Shown here in pieces: positions 35,062 to 43,107 of a DNA stretch of 64,000 bases (positions are counted from its first letter, which is position 1; each line of letters starts with the position of its first letter). The notes under the pieces are model-generated. The model did not search any database and was not told the DNA's origin. It was given only the letters and a program-made list of their open reading frames with translations. This DNA is from Bacillota bacterium. GTDB taxonomy: Bacteria; Bacillota; Clostridia; Oscillospirales; Acutalibacteraceae. The stretch is taken from NCBI GenBank assembly GCA_022706685.1, contig JAKJCA010000001.1:1-64000 (forward strand), in the 5' to 3' direction. The translations under genes were made by a program, and so were the position numbers.

Positions 35062-36438
35062 ATGGTACATACCTATCAACTCAACGGCTATTTCATCGCC
35101 GTTGATACGGGCAGCGGGGCGGTTCACAAACTGGACGAATGCTCTTTCGAACTGTTAAATCTGTTCAAAGACGGACTTCCCCGCCGGCTGCCGCCTGTTT
35201 TGCCGTCTAATCTGACAGAGAAGTTTGAAAGGGAATTGTTAGAGGAGGCCTTTGGCGAACTGGGTTCGCTTTCCGAAAACGGAAGCCTCTTTGCAGCGGA
35301 TGACCATTCGGCATTTGCGTGTTCGCTTAAACTGTCGCCGGTCAAATCCATGTGTCTGAACGTTGCGCACGCATGCAATCTGCGGTGCGACTACTGTTTC
35401 GCGTCGCAAGGGGATTTCGGCGGCGGAATTAAACTCATGACAGCCGAAACCGCCTCAAGAGCAATCGATTTCATGGTGAAGGAAAGCGGCGAAAGGCATA
35501 ACCTGGAGGTTGATTTTTTCGGCGGCGAACCGTTAATGAACTTCGATGTAGTAAAAAACACAGTGCTCTACGCAAGAAGCATCGAAAAAACCAAACAAAA
35601 AAACTTCCGTTTCACCATCACAACGAACGGTATGCTGCTTGACGATGAAAAAATCAGCTTTATCAATAAGGAAATGTCCAACGTCGTGCTGTCAATTGAC
35701 GGCAGGAAAGAAGTTCACGACCGTTTCAGGACCTGCGCGGACGGTTCCGGCAGCTATGAACGAATCATGCCGCTGTTCCAAAAACTGGTCCGTGAACGCG
35801 GCGGCAAAGACTATTATGTCAGGGGCACCTTTACCCGGAAAAATCTCGATTTCAGCGCGGATGTTCTGCACCTATACGAAGCCGGTTTTGAACAAATTTC
35901 GATAGAACCCGCCGTAAGCGCACAGGTAACTGACTATTCGATCGACGAAAGTTGTCTGCCGCGTATTTTTGATGAATATGAAATATTAGCGCGCGAAATC
36001 ATCCAAATCAGGAGGGGCGGCGGACATATCAACTATTTTCACTTCATGATCGAACCGGACTCCGAGCCTTGCCTTCTGAAACGGCTCAGAGGTTGCAGCT
36101 GCGGGAATGAGTACGTTGCTGTGACGCCTGAAGGCGATATATATCCTTGCCACCAGTTTGTCGGTATTGATTCGTTCGTCATCGGCAACATCTCGAAAGA
36201 TGAGTTAAACACAGCTTTGCGCGAAAAGTTCGCCACAGCGAATGTCTTCAGTAAAGAGCGATGCAGCAGTTGTTGGGCCAAATACTATTGCAGCGGCGGA
36301 TGCAATGCGAATAATTACGCCTTTTGCGGCAGTATTACACAGCCGCATCCGATCAGTTGTGAAATGGAGAAAAAACGGCTCGAATGCGCTTTTATGATTC
36401 AAGCGGCGCTCATGCCTGCGGATATTCAGGACGGGTAA
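35062..36438 (+). CDS. scfB: SCIFF radical SAM maturase
   Basis: This enzyme forms the thioether crosslinks in the SCIFF peptide. An N-terminal RRE-like region (LNGYFIAVDTGSGAVHKLDE) precedes the radical SAM core with CNLRCDYC (Cys105, Cys109, Cys112) for the SAM-binding [4Fe-4S] cluster. The SPASM domain for auxiliary clusters shows CSCGNEYVAVTPEGDIYPC and CSSCWAKYYCSGGC. Length 458 residues, as usual. ATG 35062 follows GAGGGA. Its 3' end overlaps the converging kinase gene by 13 bases. Confidence 0.95.
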   Translation: MVHTYQLNGYFIAVDTGSGAVHKLDECSFELLNLFKDGLPRRLPPVLPSNLTEKFERELLEEAFGELGSLSENGSLFAADDHSAFACSLKLSPVKSMCLNVAHACNLRCDYCFASQGDFGGGIKLMTAETASRAIDFMVKESGERHNLEVDFFGGEPLMNFDVVKNTVLYARSIEKTKQKNFRFTITTNGMLLDDEKISFINKEMSNVVLSIDGRKEVHDRFRTCADGSGSYERIMPLFQKLVRERGGKDYYVRGTFTRKNLDFSADVLHLYEAGFEQISIEPAVSAQVTDYSIDESCLPRIFDEYEILAREIIQIRRGGGHINYFHFMIEPDSEPCLLKRLRGCSCGNEYVAVTPEGDIYPCHQFVGIDSFVIGNISKDELNTALREKFATANVFSKERCSSCWAKYYCSGGCNANNYAFCGSITQPHPISCEMEKKRLECAFMIQAALMPADIQDG

Positions 36439-38039
36439 TCAATCGTACAGCACCCTTGCGACGGCGTAACGACCTCGGCTCCCATCGGGAGCCCTTTTTG
36501 ATCATAATAGTATGTTTTTAATTTACTGAGCAACCCGGCCGCTTTATTCCTTTCAACCAGCGCGAGAACACTCCCGCCCAAACCCGCACCGGATAGCTCG
36601 CAGCCGAGTACGCCGTCCTGCATGGCAATATAATCAACCAAATCGTCAATTTCACTTGTCGAACAACCGTAACCTCCGGGCTGATAAGCGATATGCGTCC
36701 GGCCGATACCGACGCTTTCGCTCATTGAATGGAGCAGTTGCATTAGATAGCCGTCGCTTACTTCTCCGTTGAACGCGACGCCGCTTTTGTTGATTCGGTC
36801 TCCGTCGTGGCTGATATTCATTAAACGGCCGATTTCATTCAATTTTTTTTGGCGCAACAGGTTAAGAAACAGCGAGGCGCGGGCGCTTTCAGCCAAACCG
36901 TAGAAAACAGTTTTTCTGATATCGTAATATTCAGGCGGCGTATGCGTCTTCAAGACCGTATATATTTCTTCCTTATATTCCGGGAGCATTTTTATCAGTT
37001 CTTCCGGGCTGATTCTTTCCGGCAGGCTACAGAGCATTCGATACAGGTCGCTTTCATTGATGCCTAAATGTTCGCAGTTGAAGTCGCGCAGGCAGCCCAA
37101 TCGGTCGCGATATTGAGGATAATATTTTTTCATCAGCATAAATCCGAATTCATAACACGCGATTTTCATGTTGAATTTGTCTTTTGCGCCGTCGCTTTTC
37201 TTAGCCTGAATAAATGTGTTGGCAAACACCACGCAGTATTCTTCGGGGAAATACTCGCTCGGCCCGATTCCGAACGGGAGAAAATCAAACCGTGTAATCA
37301 TACCGCGCAAACAGCATTTCATCGCGGCGTGATCGCCCCAGCCTCCTCGTGAACCTACAAACCATTCACCCTCGCCGCAAAGCCGTACAAAATCATCATC
37401 GGATAAATCGAAACCGGATATGATTGTCTGCGACAACAGCGAGGCGACGACGATACTTGAGGAAGAAGACAGTCCGGCCGCAACGGGAATATCGCCGTGG
37501 TAACAAAGGTTCATGCCTTTCAACCGCATATCGGGGAATTCAAACTTTAATCGAAGCAGGGGAGCGCGCACATAATTGAGCCATTCGCCTTTTGTCCTTT
37601 CGACAATATCGGCAGCGTACTCGCTGTCCAAAAACTCGCTCCATGTCTGACCTTCGCTCTGCCTGATAAGCGGTTCGATATCAAATGTGTAATCGCCGAA
37701 TTCATCCCTGCAGTTTGTGATGCTGAAAAGGCCGTCAGGCCGTTCGGATGCCGCTACAAGCGTTTCTTTGTCGATGGCCAGTGAATTGATGCAGGAACCT
37801 CGGTGTTCCACGTGTCTTCCCATTAGATTGATGCGTCCCGGGACCCTGAGAAGGCATACCTTTTCATCGCCGAACCGTTCTGCAAAACGGTCGAGCAGCC
37901 TTGTCAGTTCGGCGGCTTTATAGGAGTAAAAATCACTTTTACGTTCGCCGTAGATATTGATCAGCGTTTTTCGCAGAACATCGCTACGCGTTTGAAGCAG
38001 CCACAGCCAATCCGATACAAGAGTTGCTTTAATATTCAT
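36426..38039 (-). CDS. Galactokinase-family GHMP kinase, substrate unknown
   Basis: All three GHMP motifs are visible: PGRINLMGRHVEHRG near residues 67-81 (galactokinases have GEHTDY here), PVAAGLSSSSS near 185-195 for ATP, and GAGLGGSVLAL near the C-terminus. GGWGDHAA supplies the likely catalytic Asp. At about 537 residues it is far longer than galactokinase (about 390), with an extra N-terminal part of about 65 residues and a larger middle. It may act on another sugar or sugar acid. Start uncertain: ATG 38039 or TTG 38069, neither with a strong ribosome binding site. Confidence 0.75.
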   Translation of the reverse strand: MNIKATLVSDWLWLLQTRSDVLRKTLINIYGERKSDFYSYKAAELTRLLDRFAERFGDEKVCLLRVPGRINLMGRHVEHRGSCINSLAIDKETLVAASERPDGLFSITNCRDEFGDYTFDIEPLIRQSEGQTWSEFLDSEYAADIVERTKGEWLNYVRAPLLRLKFEFPDMRLKGMNLCYHGDIPVAAGLSSSSSIVVASLLSQTIISGFDLSDDDFVRLCGEGEWFVGSRGGWGDHAAMKCCLRGMITRFDFLPFGIGPSEYFPEEYCVVFANTFIQAKKSDGAKDKFNMKIACYEFGFMLMKKYYPQYRDRLGCLRDFNCEHLGINESDLYRMLCSLPERISPEELIKMLPEYKEEIYTVLKTHTPPEYYDIRKTVFYGLAESARASLFLNLLRQKKLNEIGRLMNISHDGDRINKSGVAFNGEVSDGYLMQLLHSMSESVGIGRTHIAYQPGGYGCSTSEIDDLVDYIAMQDGVLGCELSGAGLGGSVLALVERNKAAGLLSKLKTYYYDQKGLPMGAEVVTPSQGCCTIDYPS

Positions 38040-38100
38040 TGATGACAATATAATAGACTCCGTCTGCAAATTTATTTAACAACAGGGGAGGGTAGGGGAG

Positions 38101-39090
38101 TTATTTCTTCTCTTCACTTTGTTTCACGCGGCTTAGCGGATTGGATTCCACTGCGTCTTTGAGCTGCTTGTCGACGATATGCGTATAGATTTCGGTTGTC
38201 GACAGGTTTTCATGACCTAAGATGTCTTTGATCAGTAGGATATCGACATCGCCGTATTGGTACATCAGCGTTGCCGCTGTGTGCCTGAGTTTGTGCACCG
38301 AAAAACCCTGTCCGTCAAGATTGGCTTTTTTCAAAAAGTTATTAACGATATTCTGAACGGTCCGCGGGTTAATTCGTCTTCGGTTCCTGCTGATAAACAA
38401 CGCCTCTTTGTCCTTGATGCCGTCGGCCGGCCTGACGGCTAAATATTGTTCAATCGCCCGTACACAAGCGGAGTTCAGGTAAATCAGCCTTTCTTTATTG
38501 CCCTTTCCGGTGATTCTAACCGTGTTGTCATCCCGTATATCCCGCACATTGAGCGAAACCAGTTCGGACAGCCGGATGCCGCAATTAAGAAAAAGAGTGA
38601 TGATACAGTAATCGCGCTGTTTGTATTTGCCGTCCACACAACCGAGTAAAGTGAGGCTTTGCTCCAAAGTCAGGTATTTGGGCAGGCTTTTCTTCAATTT
38701 CGGCGAATCCAGTTCCTGCATCGGGTTTTCATCCAGCAATTTCATCTGAACCGATAAGTAGCGGAAAAACCGTTTAATTGAAATAGCCTTGCGCGCTCTT
38801 GTGACGGCTTCGTTCTTTCTTTCCGATCTGCAATAAGAGAGGAAGGCATACGCGTCGGTAAGCGAAACTGTTTTAAGGAAATTCAGGTCAATACGGGATA
38901 TATCAACCGTTTCGAATTCACATTCCGGGTCTGCAAGGCCGCGGGATTTAAGAAGAAACCGGAAGAAAGTCCGCAAATCATTGGCGTACTCCGCAACGGT
39001 TAAATCGGATTTATTTTTCACCACCTCAAGGTAACGAAGATAATCAACGACCAAAGGCGGCAATTTGTCATAATCCGGCTTTTTCAGCAA
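38101..39090 (-). CDS. xerC: Tyrosine recombinase, XerC/XerD family
   Basis: An N-terminal SAM-like DNA-binding domain precedes the catalytic domain with all active-site residues: Arg in GIRLSEL, Lys in TGKGNKER, His/Arg in HKLRHTAATL, His in LGHENLSTTEIY and the Tyr nucleophile in that same segment. At about 330 residues it is slightly longer than XerC/D. TTG 39090 is five bases from AAGGGG; an in-frame GTG at 39096 overlaps that site. No phage or transposon genes are adjacent, so a chromosome dimer resolution role is likely; a dif-like site lies 34 bases upstream. Confidence 0.9.
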   Translation of the reverse strand: MLKKPDYDKLPPLVVDYLRYLEVVKNKSDLTVAEYANDLRTFFRFLLKSRGLADPECEFETVDISRIDLNFLKTVSLTDAYAFLSYCRSERKNEAVTRARKAISIKRFFRYLSVQMKLLDENPMQELDSPKLKKSLPKYLTLEQSLTLLGCVDGKYKQRDYCIITLFLNCGIRLSELVSLNVRDIRDDNTVRITGKGNKERLIYLNSACVRAIEQYLAVRPADGIKDKEALFISRNRRRINPRTVQNIVNNFLKKANLDGQGFSVHKLRHTAATLMYQYGDVDILLIKDILGHENLSTTEIYTHIVDKQLKDAVESNPLSRVKQSEEKK

Positions 39091-39124
39091 AATCACCCCT
39101 TAAATGCTTATCGAGGTCCCCTGT

Positions 39125-39152
39125 ATTGCGCATAACATTTATTTTGCGAAGT
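39125..39152. other. dif-like 28-base inverted repeat next to the Xer gene
   Basis: Two 11-base arms, ATTGCGCATAA and TTTTGCGAAGT, flank a six-base centre CATTTA, the 11-6-11 layout of dif. The arms are imperfect inverted repeats of each other (8 of 11). The left arm matches the E. coli dif arm at 9 of 11 positions, including GCGCATAA; the right arm matches at 7 of 11. Position beside a Xer gene supports the call, but it could also be part of the xer promoter region. Confidence 0.45.
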
Positions 39153-39589
39153 TAATAGTCGGCGAATTGACATGTGTTTTTTTTAGCCTGATGAATCGGA
39201 CCCTATTGCTCCCTTTGATACTGCAGTCCGATTTTCTGTCCCTGGGTATTTTTGGATGGTCTTAGCCGCAAATTAAAATAATCCGCCCCTTGTTATCGCG
39301 CTGAAGCAAGCGTGTATCAAGTATCACATCGCTATGGAATATTCAAACTTATCATCGAAAAAGTCATTCTTATGCTCATGCCTGCTTCAATACATCTTAT
39401 CAATTGAATAATGTTTTCAACGGATATGAATAAGCGCTCGCGTTAGATATATTTCGATTACAATGACACGGACGAATTCGTTCCCCTTCCGTGCTAATTT
39501 ATTTTTTCGTTGGTATATGGGTGATTATAATACGGGAATATGGAAACCGTGTGTAACGAAAAATGCGAACAAATGTATTGTATCGGGAA
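39153..39589. other. Non-coding AT-rich intergenic region
   Basis: No convincing gene lies here. The region is clearly poorer in GC than its surroundings. It contains an inverted repeat AATCGGAC (39194-39201) / GTCCGATT (39226-39233) with a 24-base loop, and a TTGACA at 39167-39172 without a good -10. A weak CACGGA / TCCGTG repeat near 39466-39491 precedes a T-rich stretch. A 78-codon frame from 39463 overlaps radA and looks spurious. Confidence 0.6.
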
Positions 39590-40963
39590 TTATTTTACCG
39601 AAATCGCATCAAAGGCGTCGCGGATATGGCGAGCGGGATAAATTTCAATTTGACTTTTCAGTTTTGACGGCAGCTTTTTGTAATTATGCGCTGGAATAAC
39701 ACAAGTTTGAAAGCCGAGTTTCACCGCCTCGGCAATTCTTTTTTCGCAGTTGCTTACCGCCCGGATCTCCCCCGCCAGGCCGATTTCGCCGAAGGCAAGC
39801 GCGTCATAGCGCGTGGCGACATCTTTCAGGCCGGAAACAAGAGCGATCGCAACGGCGAGGTCGCTGGCAGGTTCCTCGATTCGAAGTCCTCCGGCGATGT
39901 TGACATAAGCGTCACAGTTGCCGAAATAGTAGCCTGCCCGTTTTTCAAGGACCGCTATCAGCATGCTCATCCTGTTGTAATCAAAACCGTCGGCTATTCT
40001 GCGGGGATTACCGAACGAAGTCGGCGCTACCAGAGACTGGACTTCCGCCAGAATGGGCCTCGTACCCTCCATGACACAACCGACACAAATACCCGAGGTA
40101 TTTTGCGGTCTGCCGGCAATCAGGGTCAGAGACGGATTTTCAACTTCAAGAAGACCTGCGTCGGTCATCTCGAATACGCCGATTTCGTTGGTGGAACCGT
40201 ACCGGTTCTTAACCGCACGAAGAATACGGTAGGTATGGTTTCTGTCGCCTTCGAAATACAGCACCGTGTCGACAATATGTTCAAGCACTTTCGGGCCTGC
40301 AATATTTCCGTCTTTATTGACGTGCCCGACGATAAACATCGGAATATCTCCGGATTTAGCCGTTCTCATCAGCATGGCGGTGGCTTCTCTGACCTGTGTG
40401 ACGCTGCCGGGCGATGATGCCAATTCTCCGACGAGCATGGTTTGAATCGAATCGATGATAACAAGGCCGAAAGCATCGGAGGCGATGCGTGAACAAATCT
40501 CTCCGCAATCGGTTTCGCACATAAAAAAGAGGTTGCCCGTTTTTACTCCCAGCCTGTCCGCTCTGAGTTTTAATTGCTGAATCGATTCCTCGCCCGATAC
40601 ATAAAGGATTTTTTTGCCTGCCGACAATTTCTCGCATATTTGAAGCAGCAGCGTCGACTTTCCGATTCCCGGGTCGCCGCTGACGAGAACCAGCGATCCC
40701 TTCACGATTCCTCCGCCCAAAACGAGGTCCAGTTCTTTCAGCCCCGTATGATAACGCACTTCGGTGTCGGAGATGATGGAGTCGAGCTGGTAAATCTGTG
40801 TTTTCTGTTTTCCTGAAACGCTTTTATGGCTGGCTGAACGGGCGGCTAAAGGTTCTTCGTTCATGGTATTCCATTCGCCGCATCCCGGGCAGCAGCCGAA
40901 CCATTTTGCGTTTTCGAATCCGCACAGTCCGCAAATATATACTGATTTATTTTTATTCGGCAT
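39590..40963 (-). CDS. radA: DNA repair protein RadA (Sms)
   Basis: RadA is a RecA-related branch-migration helicase. An N-terminal zinc finger (CGLC at 11-14, CPGC at 25-28) is followed by the RecA-like domain with Walker A GDPGIGKST, the RadA-specific KNRYGSTNEIG (the usual KNRFG, with Tyr for Phe), and a C-terminal Lon-protease-like domain (RIEEPASDLAVAIALVSGL). At 457 residues it is normal. It is the last gene of the long pbp-pyr-ruvX run, three bases after ruvX. Confidence 0.95.
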   Translation of the reverse strand: MPNKNKSVYICGLCGFENAKWFGCCPGCGEWNTMNEEPLAARSASHKSVSGKQKTQIYQLDSIISDTEVRYHTGLKELDLVLGGGIVKGSLVLVSGDPGIGKSTLLLQICEKLSAGKKILYVSGEESIQQLKLRADRLGVKTGNLFFMCETDCGEICSRIASDAFGLVIIDSIQTMLVGELASSPGSVTQVREATAMLMRTAKSGDIPMFIVGHVNKDGNIAGPKVLEHIVDTVLYFEGDRNHTYRILRAVKNRYGSTNEIGVFEMTDAGLLEVENPSLTLIAGRPQNTSGICVGCVMEGTRPILAEVQSLVAPTSFGNPRRIADGFDYNRMSMLIAVLEKRAGYYFGNCDAYVNIAGGLRIEEPASDLAVAIALVSGLKDVATRYDALAFGEIGLAGEIRAVSNCEKRIAEAVKLGFQTCVIPAHNYKKLPSKLKSQIEIYPARHIRDAFDAISVK

Positions 40964-40965
40964 GA

Positions 40966-41409
40966 CTACTCCCCTGCTACGGGACGGCTTTCCGCCCTGT
41001 TCTTACGGTACCGGATATAATCGTCAAGCAGCATCGCCGCAGCGACAGCGTCAATTTTTTCTTTTCTTTTTTCTCCTCTGATACCCGCCGCGCTTAGTTG
41101 AGCATTTGCGCTTACGGAGGTGAGCCGCTCATCCCAAAGCTGCGTTTGAATGCCGCTGTGCTGTTCTAAAAGCTGCGCGAACTGTCTGCTTTTTTCGGCT
41201 CTGCTTCCATGTGAAGCGTCCATGTTGAGCGGCAGGCCGACGAGAATCAGGCCCGCCTTCCTGGCTTTAGCCAGATCGGAAATCGCGGCAATCAGTTTCG
41301 TCCTCGATTTTTCATTGATTACACAAACCGGAGATGCCAGCATTTCAGTAGCGTCGCAGACAGCGATGCCGGTTCTGGATTCACCGTAATCAACCGATAA
41401 AATAACCAT
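40966..41409 (-). CDS. ruvX: Holliday junction resolvase-like RuvX/YqgF
   Basis: The RNase H-like fold starts ILSVDYGESRTGIAVCD with the first catalytic Asp; the second acidic site is WDERLTSVSA and the third IDAVAAAMLLDDYI. The family processes 16S rRNA precursor or Holliday junctions. The 147-residue length is usual. Its ATG directly abuts the pyrD stop. ruvX usually neighbours ireB; here it is 28 kb away. Confidence 0.92.
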   Translation of the reverse strand: MVILSVDYGESRTGIAVCDATEMLASPVCVINEKSRTKLIAAISDLAKARKAGLILVGLPLNMDASHGSRAEKSRQFAQLLEQHSGIQTQLWDERLTSVSANAQLSAAGIRGEKRKEKIDAVAAAMLLDDYIRYRKNRAESRPVAGE

Positions 41410-42321
41410 CTACCATGCCCTAACTCCGCCGACAATTTCATTGACCGATTTCAAGCGGTTGGCTTCGAGATACTCGTCCAGCCCTTTCAATACTTCCCTG
41501 GGTGTGTAAATATCCGTAAAGTTTGCAGTGCCGATTTGAAAAGCGGCTGCGCCCGCAAGCATGATCTCCACGGCGTCCTGCCAGGAAGAAATGCCGCCGG
41601 CTCCGATAACAGGAATCTTCACTTTTGCCGCTGTCTGCCAAACCATTCTTACGGCAATGGGAAATATCGCGGGGCCAGAAAGTCCGCCGATGTTATTCCT
41701 TAATATCGGCCTTCTTGTTTGGATATCGATTTTCATCGCGGTGATGGTATTGATGAGGGTTAATGCGTCCGCTCCTTCCGATTCCGCAGCGATGGCAATC
41801 TCGGCAATATCTGCCACATTCGGCGATAATTTGACAATCAGCGGTTTTGAACAATGGCTTCGAACCGTCCTGGTAATCTGCGCAACACTTTGACAGGATG
41901 TTCCGAATGCGAGACCGCCGGATTTCACATTCGGGCAGGAGATATTCATTTCCACCATATCGACAGCCGTGTCATTGAACTTTTCCGCCAGAGCGCAGTA
42001 GTCCTCTTGCGTGGAACCGGCAATATTGGCAATAACCACGGCCTTCTGCATGTTAAGCCACGGCAGGTAATCGTTGATAAACCGGTCGGCTCCCGGATTT
42101 TCCAAGCCGACGCTGTTGATGATGCCGCTTGGCGTCTCCGCTATCCGCGGCGGCGGATTTCCGTCCCGTGGTTCCAGCGTTGTTCCTTTACATGCGATGG
42201 CTCCGACGTTCTCGAGCGGATAGAAACGGCTGATTTCCTCGCCGAAACCCGCTGTTCCTGAAGCAAGTATCAAGGGATTGTTGAGTTTAACCCCCGCGAT
42301 GTTCACCTGAAGGCTGCTCAC
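41410..42321 (-). CDS. pyrD: Dihydroorotate dehydrogenase B (NAD+), catalytic subunit PyrD
   Basis: The class 1B enzyme oxidises dihydroorotate with FMN and passes electrons to PyrK. The catalytic Cys lies in NISCPNVKSGGLAFG, and GAGGISSWQDAVEIMLAGA is the phosphate-binding end of the barrel. The length is 303 residues. GTG 42321 overlaps the pyrK stop (GTGA) and is well spaced from GGAGAGGTGG; TTG 42327 is an alternative. Confidence 0.95.
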   Translation of the reverse strand: MSSLQVNIAGVKLNNPLILASGTAGFGEEISRFYPLENVGAIACKGTTLEPRDGNPPPRIAETPSGIINSVGLENPGADRFINDYLPWLNMQKAVVIANIAGSTQEDYCALAEKFNDTAVDMVEMNISCPNVKSGGLAFGTSCQSVAQITRTVRSHCSKPLIVKLSPNVADIAEIAIAAESEGADALTLINTITAMKIDIQTRRPILRNNIGGLSGPAIFPIAVRMVWQTAAKVKIPVIGAGGISSWQDAVEIMLAGAAAFQIGTANFTDIYTPREVLKGLDEYLEANRLKSVNEIVGGVRAW

Positions 42322-43097
42322 GGCCAAACCACCTCTCCGGAACGGAAAACGGGACCGTCTTTACACACGTGACGGTATGACGGCTGTCCATCCTCACTGT
42401 TCACTGTCATGCAAGCGCAAACAAGGCAGGCGCCGATTCCGCAGCCCATGCGCTCTTCCAGCGAGACAAAACAATCGATTTGAAATTCCCGCGCTAGGGC
42501 CGCAACCGCTTTCAACATAGGTACCGGACCGCACGCATATATCGCGTCGCAGGCGCGTGATTGAACCGCCGAGCGTGCGCAGTCAGTGACGTAACCGCAC
42601 TCGCCAAGGCTGCCGTCTTCTGTGGCGATGTGCACTTTGCCGCAGTACTTTGAAAAATCCTGCGTCAGCATGGTGCAGCAGGCATTTTTAAAACCCAGCG
42701 CCGCATCCGCTTTCCCGCCGAAACGTTTTGCTGTTTCAAGCAGAGGAGGCGCCCCCATGCCGCCGCCGATCAGCAGCGGACGGCTGTATTGTTCAAAAGA
42801 GTCAAAGCCGTGGCCGAGAGGCCCGAGAACATCAAGGTATTCCCCCTGTGTTCTGCCGGCAAGCCAAGCCGTCCCCTCTCCCCTGACGTCAAAAACAATT
42901 CGCACGGCCTTGGCAGAGTCAATGATTTCACATACGGATATCGGCCTGCGCAGCACCTTTTCCCCGCAGCGGATATTGAGGAATTGCCCGGGAGAAGCGC
43001 TGTCGGCTATCTTTCCGCCGGCAAGCAGAAAATCGTAACACTGCCCGTATAGGTTTCGCTTGGATAAGATCTCGCATTTTTCCTGATAAGCAGGCAT
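42318..43097 (-). CDS. pyrK: Dihydroorotate dehydrogenase B electron transfer subunit PyrK
   Basis: PyrK carries FAD and a [2Fe-2S] cluster and links PyrD to NAD+. FAD binding is shown by LRRPISVCE and GPLGHGFD; the iron-sulfur ligands are in CGIGACLVCAC and the later HVCKDGPVF. Length 259 residues. The start ATG 43097 follows AAGGAG, 10 bases after carB. Confidence 0.95.
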   Translation of the reverse strand: MPAYQEKCEILSKRNLYGQCYDFLLAGGKIADSASPGQFLNIRCGEKVLRRPISVCEIIDSAKAVRIVFDVRGEGTAWLAGRTQGEYLDVLGPLGHGFDSFEQYSRPLLIGGGMGAPPLLETAKRFGGKADAALGFKNACCTMLTQDFSKYCGKVHIATEDGSLGECGYVTDCARSAVQSRACDAIYACGPVPMLKAVAALAREFQIDCFVSLEERMGCGIGACLVCACMTVNSEDGQPSYRHVCKDGPVFRSGEVVWP

Positions 43098-43107
43098 CTT
43101 CGGCTCC

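Noticed and set aside
38101..39090. Integrase of a mobile element
   Set aside because: The protein is a plain XerC/D type; no att repeats, cargo genes or composition break consistent with an integrated element surround it.
39463..39699. 78-codon frame in the xer-radA gap
   Set aside because: It runs into the radA 3' end on the opposite strand, has no Shine-Dalgarno sequence and no protein-like pattern.
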